From assembly GCA_949987565.1 (NCBI GenBank), contig OX465105.1, positions 18,651,159 through 18,715,158 on the forward strand: a stretch of DNA of 64,000 nt. Reading direction: 5' to 3'. Positions 50,201-61,900 of this stretch are shown here, piece after piece (within the stretch, counting starts at the first letter, position 1; each line of letters opens with the position of its first letter). The position numbers and the translations under genes were made by a program. The stretch is from Luidia sarsii. Its lineage: Eukaryota > Echinodermata > Asteroidea > Paxillosida > Luidiidae. Below the pieces are notes generated by a model. It was not told where the DNA came from, did no database searches, and saw only the letters and a program-made list of their open reading frames with translations.

Positions 50201-53200
50201 TTGCCCTTTTTTTTCTTCTTCTTTTCACCAACTCCTCTCCCCCTCTCCCAGTCAGATGTTATGATTGCGCCGCGGAGCATCTCGATTTATGATCTTGCTT
50301 CAGTGAGCTCACTTGCCTATTAGATACATGTGTAGATGTGATGGCAGGAGTCGATTACGTGTAGCTAATGGTATTCAAACAAACCGGCATTGTGAGCTGT
50401 CTTTGTCGTAAATCAGACAAAAAGTCTACGTTTCTACGTCCGAGGTGAAGATGTGGCAAACCGTTCACTGAGACTGACCAGTGGTTGTCACCCGTAGTTG
50501 ATTTCATCATACATGTACATGTACATGTACATGTCATACATGTAGTACGTACATGTACATGTATGCAACTTGCGATCAATTGCAAGACAATGAGCTACAG
50601 GATACACTGTACATGTACATGTACATGTACACATGTATGTATACCGGTATCATGCACAAAAATCATATGGCCCATTTTAACTTTGTACTTGTACGTTACG
50701 AATAATACAATGGGTTATCAATCGTACATAACATGTATGTTGAGTTGTGATGCATCATAAGGCTTTGGTAAATCAATTTCTTTTTTCTTCTGGCAGGACC
50801 TTGTTTTTAAAGGTCAAAGGTGAAAGGAAGGATTTTTATATCTGCTGGCCCTTGAGAAAGGTCATGCTAATATTGAAATGTTGGTTCCTCGACATGAACA
50901 TGTACGGGTACAAATGTACCTATTTTTGATTCGCAAGAAAATGTTCTGTGTACATGTACTGTACGTGCAGTGCAGTTAAAAAGTTCAATTGCGGGAAAAT
51001 GTTGCTGTAGTTTTGTTTGTTATTTATCTCATTCCAAATGGCATGTACTGTTACATGTACATTTACATGTAGCTGTTGATGGCAGCTGAAATTATACAGT
51101 TATCATGCAGGCCTAATCTGACTGAAATGTTTAAACTAATGTAGGATTAGCATCATTGTCATCTTGATATTACTTGAGTACAGAGCTGGAATTTTATGGA
51201 AGTGATCATGATGTTACGACAGTGGTAGTCTTATTGCCTTGGTGCCCTTGCCCCCTGGTCATTGCCTTTGTGCCCCTCAAAAGAAATGGGTTACAGTGTA
51301 CATGTACATGTACATGTACTTAGTGTCACTGTAAACCTTCCTCTTGGTACTGTACATGGTCAGATTGTACATGTACATGTACATGTACATGTACACTATA
51401 CATGTACTTCCACCATGTACACTGTACTTGTACATTTACATGTACATTGTACATGTACTTTGTACATGTACACGTACATGTACATGTACATACTGTACAT
51501 GTACGTGTACATGTAAACCTTCGTCTCTACAGTTTACTACCGGTACATGTATACTGTACATCGTACTGCAGTACATGTACATGTACATGTACATGTATCA
51601 TGTGCTTCTAAGCCTCTGGGCTCAGACAAGGAAGCTGGTGGGTGGAGTCAGAGTTGTGAGCGCAGCAGGTTGTCTACTTGATCTGCTTATCCAGTCCGCC
51701 CCGTCGGCTGGGCCTTTGTCGGGAGTTTCGTAGTCGTTGGCGGTGTGGAGGGAGGGGGGAGGCAGGTGTGCAGCGATAGTCGTATTTACGCAGGGAATAG
51801 TCGGGTCCTTGCGCTATGAAAACAGTGAGAAATGTCATGCGTGGCGCCGGCACGATTGTAGCGATCGGCTCACCGGTGGCATTCGGTATTGTAGGTTTCC
51901 GTGATGGGAAAGGAGTCAGGGACGCTGGGGAGGGGAGTGTACCGGCTAATAGCGTGGGCGATTTAGAACAGAGCGCAGCAGGATATTGGCCGACGGCATC
52001 AGCGCATAGACCCCTTGTCGTTGACCTTGGTGATGTGATATGTTTGGCCGGCCTGGATGTGCTAAGAGAGGCTGCCCTTGTTACATGTGCATCATGTGTG
52101 GCACAGAGTCACAGGACTCACAGGCTCTGGGAGGTCGTAATGAGACCCGCTTGCTCTTGTACATTCAGTGTCGTTTTCTCTCTTAGAAATCATATTGCAC
52201 ATTTTTTTCCCATGAACAAGTTCAAAAGTTCCCCGTCAGTTTTTCCTTTGTTTGTTTGACTTGGAAATCGTTTGTTCAATTGTGGTAAGAGTGCCAGTAT
52301 GCAAAACCAGAGGTCTTGGGTTCAACTCCCGCTCCTGTCAAAGTTTTCTTGACCAATTTTCAATTTCTTTGGTATAAAGTTCTGAGTCAGTTTTTTCTTT
52401 GTTTGTTTGACTTGGTAAACATATGTTCAATCGTGGTAAGAGTGCCAGTATGCAAAACCAGAGGTCTTGGGTTCAACTCCCTGTCATGTCAAAGTTTTCT
52501 TGGCCAATTTCCAATTTCTTTTGTTTAAAGTTCTGAGTCAGTTTTTCCTTCATTTGTTAAACGTTGTAAATTGAAAAGGCTGCATCCATTTTGTGTGATC
52601 CCTGAGCTGCCGTAGCCAGGTTGACAACAATTGGTCGTTTTGCATCAGAATGAAAGCGGGGGTGTGATCCCTGGAGATATATACGTCAGTTAATGGTTGA
52701 ATTGCTTCTGACTGGTGCCCCTACCCCAGCAAAGACTAGTTGACTATTTTCTGGAGGTCACCGTCTAGTAAGGGCTGGGTAAGGGTGCTGGAACGCAAAA
52801 CCAGAGGTCACGGATTCAAGTCCCGCTCCTCTCAAAACATTTTGGGTTTGCCATTTTGCAAAATTTATCCCAGCCAGTCTTTCTTTTTATTTGTTCGACT
52901 TACATTGAAGAAAAAAGCCGCATCCACTTTCTGTGATCCCGGAACTGCTGTAGCCAGGTTTACAATAAGGAAAGTATTTCCCTACATGTACATATATACA
53001 TGTACATGTATTTAATGTACAGTTTGGTTTATATTAAAGTTTGGCGGAAGCATTAAAGTAAAGTTTTTTGTACTTTGTTGATATTTTTTGTGCCACTCTT
53101 TGAATTTTTGCTGATGTCACCATTTCCTCTGTTCAGGTAGACTGTACTTGTACATACATGTACATGTATGTCTCCTTGAGTTCTTGGCCGTTCTTCCCAA

Positions 53201-55945
53201 GTCCTAGTGCGGAAGGTCACACCAAGTTCAAAGACACCCATGTGTACACGTACACTTCAGGATGGTGGCAAGAGGTCACATCAAGGTCAAAGGCCAGGAC
53301 AGGCCCCCTGGCTGGCCAATCAGGCTCTGTGATTGGCAGTTGACATGTGATTGCCCACAAGCAATAGATAGTATTATTATAATATTGTTATATTTCTTTT
53401 TTAGCTGCATCCACTTTGTGTGATCCCCGAGCTGGTGTAGCCGGGTTTACAACAATTGGTTGTTTGCATCTGAATAAAAGCCAGGTTGTGATCCCCGGAG
53501 ATTATACGGCAGTTAATGGTTGTTGAATTGCTTCTGACTGGCACCTCCATCCCGGCAAGGACTACGTAGTTGACTATTAAGGAAGGCCACCATCTAAGGG
53601 CTGGATACCTCAGATGGAAGAGCACTGGTACTTTAATTCAGAGGTCTCAGGTTCAAGTCCCGGTCCAGTCAATTGTTTTTGAATCGCGGGAAAAGTAAAT
53701 GACACTTTTTCGTGCTAGTGTGAACACCCGTACCGTGTACATGTACATACATGTACACATATTGTAAATGAAATCTTACAGCTTATCTAACAAATTTATG
53801 AATTAATATACATGTACATAATTTCTTTACAAAAATTCATGAGAAAATTTGTTATCAAGTACATACTGTACATGTAGTTCGAGCATTAGATACATATACT
53901 AATGGTGGTAAAATTGTCAATCGCCTTTTGGCTAGGGTCTTCTCTCACCAATTTCCCTCCATGAAATAGGAAACGTATGAAATGTCTGACCAAACTTTTG
54001 AATCCTTTTCTGACTTTCGGAATAGATACAGTGTACGATCGGTCAAGTGTGCTGTTGATGGGATTCAACCATTTGCCATTAAGTGATTAGTTTCCGCGGC
54101 TTGTGTTCTCATGTAGAAAAGCAAATTTTGCTACTTCTCGTAATTGGCCAATTCCCCCCCATTAATGCTAACTAATGCATCCCCATAGTCCTAGTGCATT
54201 TTGCTTTGCATTTGTACATGTACATGCTATACAGAATCTACAGTATTGGTCTCTGCTTGACACACACTGCCAGATCTCAGCACCTCATGCTAACAGTGTG
54301 CACATACATGTACATGTACTCCTGCTGAAGGTTCCGTACAATGTTCAATTGGAAAAAGGAAATCGCTCAAAATGAAAGTGTGACTGGCCTTGGTTTGGTG
54401 TACTGTAGGTGTACTGCACATGTACATACAGTATGCAAGTTGGCACTTGGCAGGGCTGTCAGCATTGTCTGTGGAAGGTTACACTTCAGGACCGTTTCAA
54501 CTGTCCCAAATAAACACGATTATTTGGATTGTGGTTTTGAATCTGACAGAATCTAAGAGAATCTGACAATCTAAGAGAGTCTGACCAAATCTAAGAGAAT
54601 CTGACAGAATCTAAGAGAGTCTGCCAATCTAAGAGAGTCTGACCAAATCTAAGAGAATCGGACAGAATCTCAAAGAATCTAAGAGAATCGGACAGAATCT
54701 AATAGAAACTGACCAAATCTAAGAAAATCAGACAGAATCTAAGAGAAAATAGAATCTCAAAGAATCTACGTAAGAATATATAGAATCTATGTGAGAATCT
54801 GATAGAATCTATGTAAGAATCTGATAGAATCTGACCGAATGTAACCAAATCTGATAGAATCTAATAGAATCTGACAGAATCTAATAGAATCTGACAGAAT
54901 CTGACAGAATCTGACAGAATCTAATAGAATCTGACAGAATCTAATACAATCTGACAGAATGTGACAGAATCTAATAGAATCTGACAGAATCTGACAGAAT
55001 CCAATAGAATCTGACGGAATTTTGAAGAGAATCTGATGAAATCAGGTGCTTAGCCAAACAGGGGTACTGCACATTCACGTCAGTCTGACAAGCACTCGCT
55101 CGGTGGTCAACATTATAAATTTTGAAACAGCATATTTTGAAGACAGATTTGAGAAATTCAGGCATTAAATAAATATAATGAATGAATGTTGAAATGAAGG
55201 TGTCATATTTACTAGCAATATCCTGTAGTCCTTTAGCAAAATGGATAAGTAGGCTGATAATTCCCTGGAAGGGTTTTCATCAAAGCGGAACCACAATCCA
55301 ACTCCAGCAGACCGGACTGGGTTTCTCCTTTGTAGCCAGGGGGGGGGGGGGCTTGTGTCTGTTTGTAGGACTGTGTAATCCCAGTCTCTCCCTCCTGTAC
55401 CTGCCAACCTTCCCCCTAACCTTCCCCTCAGCCTGTCATCCAGACTGCTAGGCTCCTCACCACGGCCCAATCCTGAAATTGGATTGTGGGGTGTACCAAA
55501 CCAGATCTGTGTGTGTAAAGCCTCCATCCCTCCCTTCTTCCCTCCCTCCTTCCCTCCCTCCCTCCCTCCGTCCCTCCCCCCTCTCTCTCCTCCCTCCCCT
55601 CTCCCTCTCCCTCTTTCTCCCTCCCCTCTTGCTCTCTTTCCCTCCCTCTCTCCCTCCCTCATTTTTCCTTCCCTCTTCTCCCTCCTTGCCTCCAACCCCT
55701 CTCCCTACCCTCTCTCCTCTCTCTCCCCTCTCTTTCTCGTCCTCTCTCTCTTTCCCCTTCTCTCTCTCCACCTCCCTCCCTCTCTGTCTGTTTCTGTCTG
55801 CCTCTCACTGTCTCTCTCCCTCTCTCTTTGTCTCTGTCTTGCTATGTCTCTCCCCTCTCTTTCTCCCTCTCTCTCTGCCTCCCTCTCTCTGTCACTGTCT
55901 CTCTATCTTTTTCTCTCTCTCTCTCTTTCTCCCTGTCTCCTTCTC

Positions 55946-55978
<33 letters not shown>

Positions 55979-58900
55979 GTGTCTCTGTCTGTCTCTGTCT
56001 CTGTCTCTCCATCTCTCTCTCTCTTAGTTTTAATCTGGAGTTTGCTTTGTCAGCCGTCAGCACAGTCTAGAGCATGTTGCCACACGCTCATGTCTGCACT
56101 CTGATGACTGGCATCTTTCTGCCTGGCCCTTCCTGTATCCAGGGGGTTTTGCATTTCCTGGCCCGAGTTGCCCTTCTTGAAATATCCTCGTCGTGGCAAC
56201 GCTGCAAGCGGCCAATCAGGGCCGAGTTGAGGCTCCCCCGCCCCCTTCGGCCCGCCTCGAGATCGGGGATGAAGCCGTGAGAGGCAGTGTCACACTTCTG
56301 CTCAATTATTCTCTCTCTCTCTTGCCGTCCCCCGCCCAAAAAAAACCCCATCTCTCCTCGCTCCCGTTCTCCCTCTTTCCCTCTGCATCAACCCCTCCTC
56401 CTCCTCCTCCTCCCTCCTCCCCGACCCTGCCAATCCCCTCTTCCGCCAAACGGACAGGATCGTGGCGTGTTTCATGAATACGCAATGGCCGTCCCTCCCC
56501 TGTATACACGTTTGAGAATACCGCCACGCGATAACGATGAGGCAGTGGTGCGGACGAGGCGAGGGACCAAATGGTTGCCTGACTGAGTTTAGTCTCGGTC
56601 GTCTGATTGAGGAGAGCCCCGAAAAAGAAAAAAAAATTGCACAAATTTACCGTCGGGCAGTCAACTGATAAACAGAATTATCTACATGTTTGTTGAAAAG
56701 AATGCATGGATGTACATGTAGGCTACATACATACATGTATGTGCATGAGGTACATGTATGGATGCATTGGGATCGAACTTACATGTAGAATGATATATAT
56801 ACAAAAATGTTGGAAACTGCTTACTGGCTAAATTTACCAAAATGCAAATCTCAAATTTTAGTGGTACTGATGTTTCGATCGTAGCAGGACCTTTCTCAAA
56901 GGCAGAGTCAATTGGTTAATTACGTTGCTGTATTGATATTACATGTACATGCAGGAAAGCTTAATGGGTACTTATACACATGTGTATACATACATGTACA
57001 TGTAATGTACATGTACATGTAAGAACCTGAGACACTGAAATGTCGCAGGTTGTGCGCCTGATTTATGGAATTACCCATGTGCACAAGAGGTCCCGTAATG
57101 ATTAGTGGACACTTTCACAAACTGGCAGCATGCAGACCCATGCACACATTCAGTAAAGCCGTGTTTTGTAAATGGCGTTTTATACACACACATATTATGC
57201 GTAATTTGTATCTTAATCAGCAAATCATACATTTTTCAGATTTTAAACTTCGTGGAAAGGTTTGAAAGTTTTTTTTTGCTTGGATTCACCGGTTTGCGGA
57301 AATAGTGACAAATTATGCTGGTACATGTACATGTACGTTTATAAAAAATACCGTTATTAAAATATTTAGCATGTACATGTACATGTACATGTACATACTC
57401 TGTACTGTATTCCATTCAGCACACAGTACAAAGATTGGCGTGTACCGGTACATGTACAGTGTACGATAATAATAATCAGGGGTGATATACTGATAATGAT
57501 AGCAAGTATTCATAACACATCAGTATCTGCTTCGAGAGACACTCATGGCACAGCACAATAAGACAAAGAAAAAGAAAACTAATTAAAGATATAAAAACTG
57601 AAGAAGAAGTGGGATTTCAGGGCAACTTTAAAGTCAGAGATTGACGGGATAGAACAAGTATTGTTAGCGGTAGTGCATTCCAGAGACAGATACGGTAATT
57701 TTGATGTACCTGTACACATAGATCTTCTCTCATACTGTATGTCAATCACAGCTGTCAAAATTGGTAGTTACTTGGTAGTGAGGTACACTGTACACTGTAC
57801 ATGCACATGTACAGGACATGTACATGTACATGTAGGTGACCAGTTCAGGGCTGGATTTCACAAAGCCTTACGATGAATCGTAACTCAACTTGCGATGGAT
57901 AACCCATCGTAAGTTGTGTTGGACCGTATGGTTTCTGTGCATCGCTCATTGCCTTGCAATTAATCGTAAGTTACACATGTACGACGAGGTTGGTGAAACT
58001 GACTGCTGGTTTATCTACATGTACATGTACATGTAGGTGACCAGTCCTGGTTTATCTACTTCTGTCAGTGGACATGGGGGTCTCATCACAGGGCAGTCTT
58101 TAATTATCAGAGTCCGTGATTCCCCATTTCCTCATGGTTACTACAGTTGTGTACATGTACAGTACATAGCGCCCATGCCCCAGACTGCAGTCTGTTCAGT
58201 TGTACTGTACCCAGGGCTTTCTTGGTATAGATTGCTACGGTAGATGATTTTTGCGATTCAGATGATTTTGTGAAAGGTCCTCCTGCAGGGATTGGAATGT
58301 TAAGCCCTCTGCATATTTCTTTGTGAGATTTGCCATCTTGGGAGTTGATTTCACAAAAAGCCTAACGACGCATCGTAGCTCAGCTTACGATGGATCTGTG
58401 GCATTCTGGGCATTGCTCATCGTCTTGCAATGGATCGTAGGTTACAAAAAGTTGGATGAAATCACACACAGGCCACAGGTCATCTTTAGTTAAGTGGTTT
58501 GTATTGTGACACACTGCTAGGAAGTACATGTACACTGTACCCCGGTACGGCTGTGTTATTTCTAGGTTGATTCAGATGGAACTGTCCTTCAGCTGTAACT
58601 CCGCACTTGAATAAAAGTTGAATGTTTGACTGTACTATTGTTGTTATTTTTTTTTACTGTAGCTTCAAACTTCACAAAGGAAAGTTTTTTTTTATGTGTT
58701 TCTCAATGTTATGGTCGTCAAAAACATTCATGAAAGAGCCATTTGCTCTCCGGATAATACCAGTGAAACCCCCCAAAAGACTTAATTTTTCTAAACTTGC
58801 TGTTGTTGTTGATCAGGAGTAGTGAATCGGTATGTGAACTGTTAGTCGGACGTACTGTACCCGGTACCTGTGCGTGAATGTTGTCCTTCATGCGTGCAAA

Positions 58901-61900
58901 TTCTCCCAGAAGTCATTGTACTGTACATGTAGCTATAAAGGTTTACTCAAAGTGTCTTTTCACTAGTTTTCAGGATGACTGGAAAAGGTCTCAGCTGAGT
59001 GTACAAGTACATGTACATGTACAGTGTATGTGTATGCATAGTTTCCCCAGGAATGTTGTAAGACTGACGACCAAGCTATCAATAAATTGCTCAAAAAATG
59101 AGTTTGATAATGATATACATGGTGTACCTGTACAGTATATATACAATGTACACCTTGTACATACAGTACATGTAATGAGCAGTAGAATGTGCTGGCTTGA
59201 TATAATGTACGTACTACATGTACACTACAGCATAAGGATGCTGTAGTACATTATGCAAAGATTAGGCTACTACACATGCAAAGACTACTTCAGGAGTTGA
59301 TTATTTGATGAGGGCACCATATGACTTACAACAAGTAAGGGCAGAATATGTACTGTACATGTAGTTCAGATGGTAAGAGTGCTTGTATACAAACTCAAAG
59401 GTCTCAGGTTCAAGTCCCAGTCTAGTCAGTTTTCTTTGCGATTTAATTATTTGTTTTTCTTAAAAAAAGAAAAAAAAGAAACAAAACAGACAAACAAACA
59501 ATAAAAAAGCCAGCGATTGAACAAACAAATAGCAATTAATATTTAATATTAATAATGATTAATAATGTCTCTGTTACTATAAGTCTCACATCGGTTTGGG
59601 TGTACATACATGTAAAGCACAGTAGTACTGTACGTACATGTAGTACATGTACACTGTACATGCATGTGGGAACAACCCTTGCCAGGGGAAATCCTGTATA
59701 AATCACTTTATACACATGCTGGAATGCTTTTACAGAGTATTCATCTTTCTAGCCTGACTTTGATCCCTGAGGTGGCAAGGTTTGGAGACAAATACCCAAG
59801 GTGGGCCATCAGAGCGGTGAGGTGGGGCACCTCACAGTTTGAAATGCAGCCTGGGAAACCCTGCATATATTTCTGTTTTTGACAGTGCAATAACCTAAAT
59901 GCTGGTGATGTGGGGGAAAAAAAGGAGGTTTTTGTTTAGCAGGTCTAGTACTCTGAGGCAGAGTCACTGTTCGCGATTGAGCGTTCGGCCGATCGCCTTT
60001 CTGTCCTGCAATGGCCTGCTGCCTGCCTGGCCGGGGAACCAGTGCAAACCGGTCCCGACTGCTCGCAGCTGCTCATAACAAACCAGAAAAAACAACAACA
60101 AGAAAGTAGGGGTTTAGAAATGAAGCAACCCTTACACACAACCCACAATGTATCCAGTGCGTTTGTGGTTCTCAAATTCAGAATGTGGTTGTCACCTTGA
60201 ATGTCAGTCCGTCAAATCAGCGGGGCAAGGGGGTGGTTAGATTGCTCGTATTTCCTGAAGGTTGGAGGCGGGAATATTTTTCAATCCTGCGATCTTTTTA
60301 AGTGCGTAATGTGCAGGTGACTCACTGCTGTTTATCTATTTTTAGGGCCGGGTAAGGCGAGTATACATGTACAGTATGTTGCGGCGGTTGTTTATATTGC
60401 AAATGCTTTCCCGGCTTCATAAGTAAACTTCACATATCAACTGCGATGGCGGCCGTACAATATACGTACTGGTACGTGTATGCAGTGCGGCATGTTCAGC
60501 CACAACAGATGCAAGCAATTTCCTCTGGAGCCTAAAATGCAATTTACTGTCATTAAACTATTAAGCAGTGGAGCATAGTAATATCGGATAAGTGCTGTAC
60601 GAGTGTATGTACACTGTATGTGTGCGTGTACAATGCTTTCAATCTACGGCCCAAATTTATGTTGGTAGCCTGCATGCAGTGTGCAATGTCAGTGGTTTCT
60701 TCTTCGTTTACCAGCTGGGCTAGTGAACCAGTGACTTTTCTCCACCACGGAATTTTGTTTTCACTAGCCTGCAAATTTTATTTTGTTGTTCTAAAGCACA
60801 CTGCCCTTCAAAACAAAATAAAAAGCATCTTAAAAACAAGAATGATGACCTTAAACAAGACCCAAACCATTTATGCAGATGTACATGTACACCATGTGCC
60901 TGACTGCTGGTAGTGGTTCACATTATGCACACTATTACGTATTAGCAATCTGTCGCTTCAAGACAACATTTACGGTATTCGTCAGTCTCAAAACAGGAAG
61001 ATACCACCGCTGACTAAAGAACTACAGTGTTACACAACATAATTTAATGCAGACTTTTTTTAATGGTTATTTATTCATTTTTCTTAGTTGCCTGCCGGGC
61101 TACAAAGTGAGAGGATTTCATTTGCCAGCCGTGGCAAACGCTAATGTTGAACCCTGAAACTGAATGTGTAACTTAGAGTCTTACATGTAGGTCTTTTGTA
61201 TTTAGGCCAAAAAAACACGAAGGAGATGGGCCTATTGAGGGCGTTGCATTGTCATGTTAGCTCGGGTGGGCTTTCCTGTGAGTGTGGAGGAGTTGAGCCA
61301 CGCCAAACCGCCCGTGGGCAAGAGATATCAGGCCAGAATGCTGGTCGTCCGACACCCTTTGTGGGAGCAACCACCGTGTGTGTGCCCATGGGGTTGTTGA
61401 CCCTGTGCCCAGATCGCCGGCGAGTCTCGGACGGACGACGGCGACGGCAACGCCTGTCTGTGCTGCACATGAATCAGACAGCGCTGGATGTGCAAATACT
61501 CGGAGGACAGACCCGAAGCGGAATGTGCTGTACAGTTTTAGAGATACATGCATCATGTACACATACATGTAGCCTCGATGACTCAAGCTTGTTATGTCTC
61601 TGACTCAGTCTGCGCGAGAGGCCAAGCTGGGTGGTCCCCTCCGTTTGAAACTGAGGCGGCGCGGTTCATGCATATTCATGCATCCAGATCGGCTCATGCA
61701 TATTCATGCGGCCTGATCGGTTCATGCATATTCATCCAGCCTGATCGGGTCATGCATATCATCCGGCCTGATCGGGTCATGCCTATTCATCTGGCCTGAT
61801 TGGCTCATGCATATTCATGCAGCCTGATTGGCTCATTGCATACACATGTATTCATCCGGCTAGAGAGGCTCATGCATATTCATCCGACGAGATCGGGTGG

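Noticed and set aside
51816..52259. 147-codon plus-strand frame in unique, GC-richer DNA
   Set aside because: No recognisable domain or splice context; could be chance in GC-rich DNA. Kept only as a segment to check.
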